From NCBI RefSeq assembly GCF_000264995.1, contig NW_006767439.1:413179-477178 (forward strand): a stretch of 64,000 bases of DNA. Reading direction: 5' to 3'. This stretch comes from Punctularia strigosozonata HHB-11173 SS5. Its lineage: Eukaryota > Basidiomycota > Agaricomycetes > Corticiales > Punctulariaceae. Position numbers and translations under genes: made by a program. Below are positions 32,316-43,498 of this stretch, in pieces (within the stretch, counting starts at the first letter, position 1; each line of letters opens with the position of its first letter). The notes under the pieces were generated by a model that worked only from the letters and a program-made list of their open reading frames with translations, made no database searches and had not been told where the DNA came from.

Positions 32316-35196
32316 TTACCGCAGCGAGGCCTTGGACGTCCTCGCGCTCACCGTGGGCATGCCATCGTGAGGGCCTAAGCCTTCGGCGTTGCCCTCGCCG
32401 CCCACGGTCAATCCCGAGCTCGCTTGCCGTATGCTGAGCAGAACCTCCTTGCAATACTTGAGCTTGTCCACCAAGCGCTGGTTGAACTTCGCCTTGTCGG
32501 GGTTCGAAGAAGGTTGGAGAGATCCCGCCATGATCTCGGCAAGCGATTGACGGGTCAAGTTGTAGTTCTTGTCGATGTGGGTGACGAGCAAGCCTTGGGA
32601 CGAAAGTATGATCTTCGAATGATCATAGAAGTTGAACTACACGTCGCGTCAGTATGGCGATCTTGATCCCGCAGAATCATGACTAACCTGAAGACTGTCG
32701 TGGCTCATCTTAAAGACAATAACGTGTTTCATCCTTAGGTATTTCTGCACAAAGTCCATTCCTTTGGTGCGCTCGACGTCCTCGAACGTGTAGTCATAGT
32801 CGCCATAGAGGCGGTCCATAATGTATCGTTCAAAGTGCTTGAGGAGGTAGACCTTGCTCTTCAGTTCTTCAGGGTAAACGGAAACGGTGTAGTTCTTTCG
32901 AACGTAAACAGTGCCCTGCCGGCGCGACGAAATATAGTCCAAGTGCCTACGAAGCATAGTTGTCAGGCGTAAGCTCCGACGCGAGCAAGGTTAAGTGCAT
33001 ACACTTTATCGGCGCTCAACACGATGGTCGTGCTGTCATTAAAGTGCACGCCAACCGAACCATCCGTCAACGCGTAGCCCATGCCGTATTTGTTGCAGTA
33101 GTCCACCCATGATACGATGAACACCCGCTCGTGGGGTAATGCCGCATCTACCCGAGGATCACGGAAAACACGACCTAATGCTCGCGCCTCGAACGCGGCA
33201 GTCAGGGTGGCAGCGGCGGCGTCGAAGCCGTTGGGCTTCGCAGTTGGTAAAGGCGCAGGCGCGGGTACTGATGAGGGAGGTGAGAATCACCGATGACTCC
33301 GCTATTGAAGACAATGATCACCTTCAACGCGTTCCTCAGCTTCCCTGACCTTCTCCTTGCCCTTGTCCTTCCGAAGAATACCGACAGGTGGCACATTCTC
33401 GGGCTCTTGCCTGTACTCCGGCGAGTCCGCACGGGCCGGTGCCATCTGGGCAACAATGCGTGCCTTCTGGCTCTCGAGTTCTTTCCGCCTCAGCTCTTCG
33501 TGATCCTTCTCCCTGCGACCCTTTCCCCTCTCACCCGCATCTCGAGGATCCTCATCTTCCTCTCCGATGCCACCCAACGGCTCCTTGCCGAGCTCCATCT
33601 TCAGCGGACTGCCACGGTGATTATCCTTGGCTGCCGCCTGCAGCTTGCGAAACAAAGGTGACTCGCGCGGCTTGTTACCCGTACCAGGCGCGACGACGAG
33701 CGGCTGCTTCGCCGAACGCAGCAGCGCGGAAATTGGGCTGCCAGGTTGCACGGCGTGCTGGAACTCCTTCTCTTGCTGTGCGAGACTCGAGGTGACGTTG
33801 TTCCTGCCTGAACGTCCAGACGCCATGACAGGCTCCGGAGTGGCTATAGGCGCTGCCTGGTCGTCGTCGAGCAATGCGTTCCTGCGAAGCATCGCCAAAT
33901 TGGCGGCAGACTGCGAGCGAGTGATCGTGCTGAAGTCCGGAACCGAATCGTGCGCAGTGACAGGCACGCGAGGGGGTACGCAACCTGAGACGAACCATTC
34001 GTGAGCGAGGACATCTACCAACGAGGGTCGCTCGGCAGGGTTCGGGGTCAGGATGTCCTTAACGAGCGCTTGCACTTCGTACGAGACAGGCCGTTCCGGC
34101 GGGAAGTCGTACTCGTTGTCGCGAATACGCCTGGGACACCATTAGCAACGGAACTAATCACGCCCTGACAAACTCACTTGTAAATAAGCTTGACTTCCTT
34201 AGTTTGAAATGGTGGGCGGCCGATCACGAGAGTGTACAGTATAACACCGATACTCCATGTATCGACCTCGAAGCTGTGACCGTTCGCGGTATCAAACAAG
34301 ACCTCAGGCGCGATATAGTTCGGTGTCCCGCATATGGTCTTCTTCCTCTCCCCGGGGCTCTCGATGAGCGCCGCCAAGCCGAAGTCGCCCACTTTGACGT
34401 TCATCTTTGCGTCGAGGAAGAGGTTTCCTAATTTCAAGTCGCGGTGGATGACCTGGGCATCGTGCATATACCGGCATGCGCCGAGAAGCTGGACCATAAA
34501 TACGCGAGATTCAGGTTCGGTCATTCTTCTCCGCCGGCGAAGAAGGTCCATAAGCGAGCCGTTGGGGCAGAGTTCGAGATTCAGGTAAACGTTGGACTGG
34601 TCTTCGAAACAGTCATGGAAAGCGACGATATTCGGGTGATTCAATGAACGGTGGATTTTGATTTCTGCGTAGAGCTGAGACAGACTTCAATGCCAACGCT
34701 GTCTCGGTGGCGACATTCCATACCTTGGTTTTAGCTTTCTTGGTTTTGAGAGAACTGTTCGTTACAACTTTACATGCTGAACGTTGACCGCGGGCATCCT
34801 TCACTTCATATACCCGGGCAAACCCCCCCTGGAGAATGTTCAGGCACGACCGGTATTTTACCAGACTCAGCAGCTTACCTCGCCCAGAAGACCCACTCGG
34901 ACGTAGTCAATACCTCTATCGAGGTCCCTAATGACCTTCGGCGGCGACGGGGGTGTGGTTTTCGTATTCTGCCTGGGTAAAGGGGGAGAGCTAGGCGCCT
35001 TTTGCTTCGCAGGATCCTGTCTGGGTTCTCGTCCGCCTATGTCAACTTGATGAGCGTAGTTGTCCTTGGGAAGCGCTGGCGGGGGCATGGCTCTGCCGTG
35101 GTTGATCTCCGCGAATGGGTGTCGGCGATGGCTTGACGGGACGTTGGCGGGTACTTGGCCTGGCATAGCGAGAATCGGAGCGTTGCGGGAGTACAT
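32316..35196 (-). CDS. PLK1: Polo-like serine/threonine kinase (857 aa)
   Basis: Mitotic kinase of the Polo/Cdc5/Plo1 family. Seven exons sum to 2574 nt; the start is [13 protein letters not shown] at 35196. The first 100 residues are Pro-rich. The kinase domain has the Gly loop [11 protein letters not shown] (about 105-115), Lys126 in [14 protein letters not shown] (about 218-225), DFG (about 238-240) and [11 protein letters not shown] linker of about 200 residues is rich in charged residues. Polo box 1 begins near residue 625 and contains the key Trp in [11 protein letters not shown], followed by [11 protein letters not shown]. Polo box 2 starts near residue 752, with the His and Lys of the phosphopeptide pincer in DHSKIIL. 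All expected parts are present. It is divergent from the second MAPEG gene. Confidence 0.96.
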
Positions 35197-35715
35197 TGCC
35201 CCAGAAATCTTGCTTTGAACTCGGATATGTCTTGAGGAAGTCGAAGGCCTAACGCCTATGACTTTGGAGCCAGTGCTGGAGGGATAGAACGCCTCGTGTT
35301 CGGGAGACGCGCTTTCAACCACTAGACCACGTGATCGCTCATGCTGTACTCTACAGCCCCGCAAGCTCCCGAGGACCACGGTCAATGGCTGTATAGTACA
35401 CTCGGCAGAGACCATGGGGTGTCGTGCTTTGTTATCCTGATGACACTCGATTTTCAGTCTTGATCTTTGCACGAAGTCCAGCGCGTAACCCATAATATCC
35501 AATACACCTCGACAGCAGACTGTGAGTACATACCACCGACGCTACTTAAGCGCGAAATATCACGCGAAGATGGATCAGCAGCAACCGTGCGAAGATGGGA
35601 TCAGCAACCGTTTGCCGTACGCGTGATAGAGGCGGGAACTGATTTTGAGAATGGTGCCGCTATAATACCGTAGTAACCTAGGTGTTTCCTCAGCTGTACC
35701 CTGCCCTCGACCGCC
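35197..35715. promoter_or_regulatory. Divergent region between Polo kinase and second MAPEG gene
   Basis: 519 bp shared by two start codons. On the minus strand near 35265-35335 a piece resembles the 5' half of a tRNA (a D-arm like box TGGTCTAGTGG), but it does not fold as a full tRNA. The rest shows no recognised motif. Confidence 0.4.
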
Positions 35716-36446
35716 ATGCCTTATACCCTTGCAACCACCGGTCTCTCGCTTTATTCCATCCCTGCGGCATACTTCGCTGCATTATACCCCCATATTTTGA
35801 AGGTACGCACGGTCGCCCTACCTCGCGTGCCGCCGGTATTAACCATAGCTCAGAACATACTCATCCAAAAAACGATTGGTTTGAACAAGTGTGAAAACCG
35901 CTATGCTCTCAGTCTTTTGTCACTGATCGATGTTTAGTGTACACCCTCGCTCTCAACTTAAGCGCCTTGAGGAGAAGAACCCGACAGTCTTCGCCCGCGC
36001 AGACCGTATGTACAGCGCCCACGTCAACGGCAACGAAATATTCCCGCTTTGGGCTGCCGCTGTGGTGCGTTATCTTAAGGACGCCCCCCATTCTGTTTGG
36101 CGGCTGATATCATCGCATTGCTTAGTTGGCCGGCAACTACGCCGGCCTCAGTCCTGAGACCCTTAACACATTCGCGCTGGCGTTGTAAGCTCGTCCGCAT
36201 TCGCGATGCTCCCTCCTTGACGCTTTTGGCTACAGCATCGGCTCCCGAGTGCTTTACAACACGATTTACATTAGCGACTCCTTGAACAGGATAGCAGGTG
36301 GTCGCCTGCGCTCGCTCGTTTGGATGATTAGCGTCGGTACGTTTGCATGTGTCGACCGTATCCTGAGATTGCATTGCTGACATGTTGGGGTTTTAGTGAC
36401 GCCTCTCACACTCCTTTTCAAGGCCGCGAACAAGCTATCCGCCTGA
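35716..36446 (+). CDS. MAPEG-family membrane protein, second copy (152 aa)
   Basis: Six exons (35716-35802, 35854-35888, 35938-36064, 36126-36184, 36236-36336, 36397-36446) sum to 459 nt. The sequence starts MPYTLATTGLSLYSIPAAYF and contains IQKTIGLNN, RMYSAHVNGNEIFPLWAAAV, AGNYAGLSPETLN, RVLYNTIYIS and PLTLLFKAANKL. It is clearly homologous along its whole length to the protein at 27975-28876, and the exons of 35 and 59 nt are the same size. Compared with that copy it lacks two introns, one in the first helix and one before the NGNE loop. The predicted protein has four hydrophobic segments. Function inferred from the family only: membrane glutathione transferase or relative. Confidence 0.88.
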
Positions 36447-36807
36447 TGTGCATTACGTCAGTGGCAGGGACCTACTTAGTCCGTTTCCTTGCGTTGTATG
36501 AAAACATCAGCTTTCAAACGTGTGATTCCGGACGGGCCACAGCACCAAGTACATGCTTTATCATCAGGTCCTGACGGATCGAATCAACTCCTAGCCACTT
36601 TGCGGAGACGGCAAGCCTCAAAGAGAACCGGCGGCGGATATGCTTCATTCTTTTGATCTTATTATATTTGCCCACGTGACCTGAGGGAGACGCGTTCAAC
36701 TGGGGTCGCGCGGTCGCGGGTGGTTTGTTGCATATCGAAGAGCATCTATATACCTACAACCTGATCCCATCTCCATACCCACTGTAATCAACTGGTAGAA
36801 ATTGAAC
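36447..36807. other. Intergenic upstream of Dam1
   Basis: 361 bp without a gene. It should include the Dam1 promoter; no motif stands out. Confidence 0.5.
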
Positions 36808-37951
36808 ATGATGGCATATCCCCCTCCACCACGAACACCTCTCCGACGGGTATCACACGGCTCGCTACTTGCTCTTTCTCGTTCTGGGCATGATCCTGAT
36901 GCGCCTGACGGACTCGGATATCTGGAACCGGCAATATCAGAACTCGCAGACGAAGCGGAGACTCTCCAAACCAACGTAGGACAACTGCAACGACTCAGTG
37001 ACTCGCTAGCGACCTTCAACGAGAGCTTTGCGAGCTGGCTTTACGTGCTGAATATGAACGCACTCACGATGGACTGGCCTCAGGTGTGTTTAACTTGAGA
37101 CTGGCTCCACCGGAACTAGATGAAAACTCAGCGCTACTTAGGCGCCTATCGACGACATCTCATATGAACTTCAGAGGATAAGAGCAGGTATGTGTTGGTG
37201 TTCGCTGGTTCTCGTCGGCAATCTTGACGCGTTAAACAGAAAAGGCGGCGCAACTTAAAAACGAAGCTCGATTGAAGGCCGCTGCGCGCAAACCTTCTCC
37301 TGCGATTCCACAGTCAGAAGATCCACCGGCCCTTGAGGACGAAACCACTATGGCTCACGATACGACTACTATTTCTGTCGGACCTAGTAATAAGTCTATC
37401 CCGTCCACCGGCGCTGGCAAGAAGGTCTCAAAGGGCAAGTCTAAGTTGACCGCGAAGGAAAAAAAGGAGCGCCTGGTACGATGCATCCGCGCTTTTGCAG
37501 TTAGCTGCTCAGTCATGTTGCGTAGATATTGGTGGAGAAGATTGTCGGGCATCTCCCATTGTCATTCCGTGGAAGCGACCCTGTGAGTAGTGGCATAATT
37601 CCAGCTTCATTGGGTTTCCCTTACGGTCCGTGCAGGGATTGCGACGGCATGTTGAGATGGTCATCGATCGCTTCTTAGACAAACCAGATCGTGGTATTCG
37701 GCGTACGTCCATATCACATTCCCGGCATTACTCCGTCTCAGAAGTCGTACTCTTTAGTTATTGATTGTGTCGTACCACCTGATCTCAACGAAGCCAGAGC
37801 TCGGAAGTGTCTTCTAGCGCTCGCGGCCTCCAAACTCATTCAATCGGATAATAGTACGGTTAGTTGATCATGGTCTCTTATGGCTCATATCGCTTACAAG
37901 GCAGCCTAGGGCACTGTTTTATACCATTGGCAAGGCATTCCGCAAAAATAA
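36808..37951 (+). CDS. DAM1: DASH/Dam1 complex subunit Dam1 (274 aa)
   Basis: Outer-kinetochore subunit that couples chromosomes to microtubules in fungi. Seven exons (36808-37083, 37142-37187, 37240-37475, 37526-37582, 37636-37702, 37758-37858, 37910-37951) sum to 825 nt. The Dam1 core lies at about residues 45-95, with LQTNVGQLQRLSDSLATF, NESFASWLYVLNMNA and MDWPQAP, the family's hallmark. A Lys-rich linker follows. The last 90 residues form an ordered-looking segment: HLPLSFRGSDP, then RRHVEMVIDRFLDKPDRGIR, PPDLNEARARKCLLALAASK and GTVLYHWQGI. This part has the rhythm of a winged-helix domain. It joins the core by introns of normal size and in phase, so I treat it as one gene; a split into two genes is the alternative. 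Confidence 0.85.
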
Positions 37952-40900
37952 CGCGCGTTGTCGTCCATATGGCACAATGAACCCAGCTGCATGCCGTTAT
38001 TTTCGGCCGAGACCGAAACTGTAGAGAAGACAATTCCCGCGTGTCAGGTCATTGTGATTGAAATGACCACCGCCATTCCCTTAGTCAAGGATAGAGGCTC
38101 ACCGAAGGCAGCATTCTCGCAGCGATCCTGCCGATGCGTTCACTGGATCCATGCCATGCTGTGTAGCTGACACGTTGATCATCGTACGTTGCAGATTCAC
38201 TATGAGCGACAGTATCTCTGGTTAAACCCCGCTTCCGTTCATCCCGCTGCGTAGCTACGACTCAGCACCGTGAGGAATGTTCCTTTCGTTTCGCAAGCCG
38301 CCGGAAACAGAAGGAGCGGTTTCTACCGCTTTGTTTCAGCTTCTCGCGAGGTTCGGCGTTATCGATGAGCTCCGGCACCTGGACGTCCATAAACGATCTT
38401 CACGTTCGCACCGGTGTTCCAGTCACACCATGGTCCGCTTCCATACAGTGGTTTGTCTGGCTGTGCGGTAGTGACTGAATAGTCGACGGCCCCGGCGTTA
38501 CCTGGACCTGCATTTGAGCCGGCGAACACTGTTTCATGGAATCGTCACAAGATCTTTACGTGCAACGGATCTGCATTGTTGGTCTACTTCAACAAGCACC
38601 CCTCGAGGGTCCATCGCGATAGCGATCTGACCTGTTCATTGCTCCTATTTCCCGATAGGGGCTGAAGCAAATGGCATTTGCCCCCGGCTAGTCGGACAAA
38701 AATATCGAGAGCTGATCAAGGTACAGGCTGATGACACCGCTCCCCTTCTTTCCGTCAAATCTGGTATGACTTGCAGAAGCGCGCCAAGGACACCTCTCAA
38801 CCGAGCTGTCCTTCAGGGGGTTGTCGCTTCGGTCAGAGGTATGCAACGAGAAACACTCGCCTTGTGGTAGTATGTGACATGTTCTAGGCCTAGTTGTTGA
38901 TCTCCACCGAAAGAGAGAGCACAGATTTCGTCGCTCGTTCTTTTCGTGCATGCCTTGGCACAGTACACCGTTTGGAATACGGGTAGATCGACATATAATA
39001 TCGGCGGATCGACTCTTTGACATTGCTTCGTCTGTGGTTTAGAAGTTCATAAATTCTGCGCTTTTCATCGTATACGATTCATAACACTGTCATGGGAAGG
39101 ATGCAGCAGATGATACTTACGATGGATGAATAGTCCTCGCATCGCTCAACCATGTGTTCTCGTCAAAGACAAAGCTGAAAATCATCCGGCATTGACCCCT
39201 ACGCTGGTGGTATTATTGCCATGTCCATGGGGATTGGAGGGGTGTGATTGGCAAAGTCCTTGTGATTAGTAACATGAGCTGACGGGTTCCTAACAGCAGG
39301 GCACAGTCAATCGAATCGGTGTTATCGTGATATTCAAGCACCCGTGTCTTCATTCCTCGTACCGCCAGTCATTCACAGCCGATTCCCGGGTCATCCAGTA
39401 AGATAATCGGAATGGGAAGACGTAGCATTGAATTATCAGACATGGACTGTGATAGTTGATACAACATAATAGACTTTGGCTTTGGCTTTGCATTTGTGGT
39501 TGACCATGTCCGACAACAAATGAAAACACAGGAGGGACTGCCTCATCAATGAGTGAACGATGAAGCAAGATCACAACGTTGGCCCCATGATGTGTTCGGG
39601 CGCATTGGTGATGTCCATTATATTGTCATGTCCCGGCGAGGGTACATATACGGCCCGAGTAGCGTGATTGTGACGTGTGACTGTGACCAGGATGATGTTC
39701 GCTGGCGCGCTCCCGATCACAAACTCCGCCCCCTTCACTCCCAGCGCTCAGCGCCCATCGCGCCGTCTCAATGCTAGCGAACGAACCGTTTGAAAACAGA
39801 ATTGATTGGCAATGGAGCCGCGAATTTGCCGATGGCATGGAGAAGATCGAAAAAACGAGGGTTCTAGATCAGCCTCTCGTTTGTATGGACAGTGTTCGAC
39901 GAAGATCTTCGGGAGATCCGCTCATTCATCTGGCTGGACGCAGATCCCAATCTCGACATCGGGTGGGTGGGTAGGTTGATTATCGGGTCTCATAACGCCT
40001 TGGATCCTACCACGGATCTGAACGTCCGAGAATGCTTCCCGCATTTTACTACCAGCGCCAACTGCGGGCCATTCACAATGTCCTCCGCGCTCTGACTGAT
40101 CATGCATCAGGCTGGGAGTTTTGCGACGGTCGGGCTCATGTTCCGACTGTGGTCAATCATAGCCACCATCCCATCCCTCCGTAGGGACATGATGTTCTGA
40201 TCGGGAAAGAGGGGGAACGGCTGGGCGCCCAAACAAGCACGTTGCCTACCCTCAAGGTTTAACAGTAGGATGGGAAATCATGAATGGTTCAATGATGCTC
40301 ATAGTATGTTTTTCTTTTGGTTTTCATGTCTGGAAGCAGAGGCGTAGGACGTTCTCTTCTCTGATTACTAGAGACAGCGTTTCATATGGAATTCGGAATC
40401 AAGGTGAACAACTCACGATCACCCGAGGCGTTTTCGATTTTGATTAAGACGCTGCGCCCGGTCATTCCCGAATATCGGTCGTCCATCTACCGCAAACCAC
40501 GCTGGTTAGCAATCCCAACAACTGGTGATCAAGAGCTGCGAATATGCCTGTCATGTTCCGGTGATAGTACCCGAATGGACTGTTGCAAGAATAGTTTGAT
40601 GACCGCTTACCCGTGCGGTGCGGTTTGACCCCGGTCCTGCAGGCTAGAGTGCTGGCTACGCCGTCGTGAGTGGCCCTTTTCGGTATGTTCAGCTTGCTTT
40701 TTGAGCGGCACACGCAGTTTCGGCATGTCCTGGTAGCTGATCGTCTTTTTCGGCAGGTCAGGTATACCTCCCTGGCGCTAAAGTAGGAGAAGCAGGTGGC
40801 GCTTCGTTTCAGGGAGCGCATGGCCCGGAAGGTGGACGTCACCTGCATTGCTTTCCCCACACTTCAGGCTGTAGAAGAAGCCCCGCCTTGATTCCTTATA

Positions 40901-41019
40901 TTCTAGTATTCTAACCGCCTTGGTTGCTTTCTCCGCATCAATTGGAGACCACACCCTCCTCCCTTCTCCTTCGGCTGGTTTCATGTAAGGTGCACAGTCT
41001 CGTCAGAAACGGGCTCTTC
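37952..41019. other. Gene-poor stretch with weak coding-like fragments
   Basis: I could not build a gene over 3 kb. Between about 38480 and 38660 (+) a run of some 55 codons looks protein-like (for example SWNRHKIFTCNGSALLVYF), and 38660-38875 (+) holds another open run. They do not join by credible introns and match no family I know. Frames at 39770-40100 and, on the minus strand, 40462-40860 are probably accidental. A short CTTTGG repeat sits near 39474-39490. The stretch may hold a decayed gene or simply long intergenic DNA. Confidence 0.35.
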
Positions 41020-43033
41020 ATGTGGTCTCTGGATTTTGGTGATAATGACTGCACGAGGCATGAGACCGTCGCGTCGCGTGGATTCCCGCAGACGGCAGAT
41101 TCTCATGGCTCGTCCTCGCACGACAACCATTGTAGTAAGCGGTACAAGGAGGTCCGAAATCTGAATCTCACATTATCTCTAGCAGCCGACCTTCCGTGGC
41201 ACGCTCCTGCAGGTCCATGCCGAGAGCCATTCGCAAATGAGATTGGTCTCAATAGCCTTGCAGGTTTGCCCGACCTACCAAATCCCCGTGCAGCGCGGCT
41301 CGAAGCTCAGTCACCCCCCAAAATACCATCAATCTCCGTGCGCTCCCCAGATGGTACTCGGCCTCCCTCTCTATCCCCTGCACTTGCCCAAGGACTTAAC
41401 GGCATGGACGCTGGGCAATCAACCCCCTACATGCACATATCGCGCGGTGCCAGCACTTCAGCCTACATCGAGGATTCACACGCACCGTATCACCCATTTC
41501 TGCCTGCAAATTTGCCGGAGCCATATCTCCCGCACCGACACCGGGAAGGTGAAATCGATCTCATACAAGCCCCGCCCGGTGGTTGGGTTGGACCGACGTT
41601 TCGTCAATATTCCCCAACGAAGTCGGGCACGGATTCTACTCCAAACGAGCTGATCAAGTATCCCCTGTCCCATAGTCGTGAAGTTCCTCATGACTCCATC
41701 TTCAACCGAATACGTGCCCGCAGAGATCGTGGAGTAGATGCAGCAGACAGCGCGTTCTGGATATCCCCAACCAAGCGTTACCGAAAGGCAGGCCCATGCG
41801 CTGGGCAGTCCTCCCCTTCCGCAGCGAATGCACTGCTTCCACATACGTCTCGTTACTCCGTACATCTTGACGATGGCTACGCTTACGAAACTACCGACCA
41901 GTCTGCAGTTCTGGACCCTGGAGAATATTGTACTTCCGAAGTTGATGGAGGTTTAGGGCGCGTGGCAGGGGAGAAGGTCGAATGTCAAGGAAGTGAAGTC
42001 AACTATACTGTGAGTTTTCACATTTCGAATTGAAGCACAATTCTGACTGTAGACATAGGAAGTTGGTGACAGACATCATGTGGTTACCCGCGGGGCTGAT
42101 GCCTGCGCTGAGCCCCCTGAGGATCAAGCTGCATCGTCTGGCAACGCTTACTCCGATCCGAGTCCTGAGCAGGTGTATAGATTGCACGTAGGCGCCAGGA
42201 ATTCCCATAGGTGGTCAAGTACCGTCAATGGGGGGAGCCAATGTGCGTCATCCTTTTGCTTGCCTAGTTCTCATTTTTTCCTGATCCAGCTCGAAATAGA
42301 TGCACCCGGCCATGAACCCATCTCCCCCCCTCACGCATTTCTATCGATGCTAGGCGTTTCATCGAACGGGGCCGGTTCTTCTCCGACTGCAGTCATCCCG
42401 CCTTCCAACCCCGCCCCTTTCCCGGCACAACCAACAATAATCACTGATTACGGAACGTATCCATCGATAGGCGCCGTGGTCGAACCGCTCGACACTGGTT
42501 GCGATGCATTATCTCTTGAATCTCGACTTCCTTCCGGAGGCTCTTGCGTAGCCTCTCCGTTCTCATCGACATACGCTCCCAACGGCGTCAACCAAGGCAC
42601 ACAGGGGACTTCACCTTCGGAAACTCGGAACTCACGTCTAAACGGAGGACCGGTCCCGTACCGAAGACAGAAGCCCGAACATGGCAGTAATGTGGGAACC
42701 GTTTCGTCAGGCAAGGTTCAAGACAAGAAAGGAAATACGGTTGTCGAGAGCGGTATGCATACGCAGAAGGAGTTTTGTTAGCTCACCTCACTGACGTGAT
42801 GAACGGTAGTAGAAGATGGCAGATGTCCCCAGTGCTCGCGGACGTTCGGACGCCGTGCCGATTTGCGACGCCATCTGAGGCTACATAATTCGGAACCTGA
42901 AAAGTTCCGCTGCAATTCCTGCTCGAGGATCTTCTCTCGCAAGGACACTCTGGACAGCCATTACCGGAAACTACACGGAGCTGCGCCCGACGTCGACTCC
43001 CCGGAAGTCTCTCTTACTTTACCCGCCACATGA
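41020..43033 (+). CDS. C2H2 zinc-finger transcription factor (about 634 aa)
   Basis: Three exons (41020-42009, 42059-42752, 42813-43033) join in phase. The first 560 residues are Pro/Ser-rich and look disordered. The C-terminal exon carries two classical fingers in tandem. Finger 1 has Cys566, Cys569, His582 and His586 (CPQCSRTFGRRADLRRHLRL). Finger 2 has Cys595, Cys598, His611 and His616 (CNSCSRIFSRKDTLDSHYRK). The linker NSEPEKFRC is close to the standard TGEKPF type. The tail is about 20 residues long. Nuclear DNA binding is expected; target genes are unknown. The start is uncertain, since an in-frame open region extends upstream to 40924 without an ATG. The second exon contains a 47-nt intron-like piece near 42244, but removing it breaks the frame. 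Confidence 0.82.
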
Positions 43034-43498
43034 TTCATCAACGTTGTGCCCGCCAGTGCGGTTAACGCTACCCACTGGTAAGGGTATATTTATGAATTTT
43101 CTCTTCATACCACCTGCACCGGTGCTGAAGCGGCGTGTCGGCTGTATAACAGCTCACGGGGGCCGTGGATGCACTATGTGCGCCAAGCCGTGCGTATTGA
43201 CGTGCGGTGCGGCAACCGGTTGTTCCGCTATTGGGACCGCGCCGGAAATATACCTACCTACCTACCACCCTTGTCGCTGGCTATCACATATAAGTAGCTT
43301 AGGCGATTTTTGATCATTTGTACTTATGAACGATCCACTTCATTTCGGATGTTTCGGATGTTTCGGATGTTTGAGGATGGATTGTCGGGGTAAATAATTA
43401 GACAGAAAAGCTGTGGTCACTTATCGGACCGATAACTCCCTGCTTCGATTGCAGCTTTCGCGTTCCGGGGGGGGCTTCCTCGCATTCCTGCGTTAGGC
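43034..43498. other. Intergenic upstream of bHLH gene
   Basis: It contains a CTAC/TACC tetranucleotide run near 43250-43266 and a 9-bp tandem repeat listed separately. It presumably holds the bHLH promoter. Confidence 0.45.
43343..43369 (+). repeat. Tandem repeat, unit TTTCGGATG x3
   Basis: Three perfect consecutive copies of a 9-bp unit lie about 130 bp before the bHLH start codon. The cause may be replication slippage; a regulatory role is possible but unsupported. Confidence 0.85.

Noticed and set aside
35255-35345. tRNA-like piece on the minus strand (A-box TGGTCTAGTGG, weak B-box)
   Set aside because: Anticodon and T arms do not pair properly and no 3' acceptor strand matches the 5' one. 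At most a decayed tRNA or chance.
40462-40860. 132-codon minus-strand open frame
   Set aside because: Arg/Ser/Cys-rich composition typical of an accidental frame; no homology recognised.
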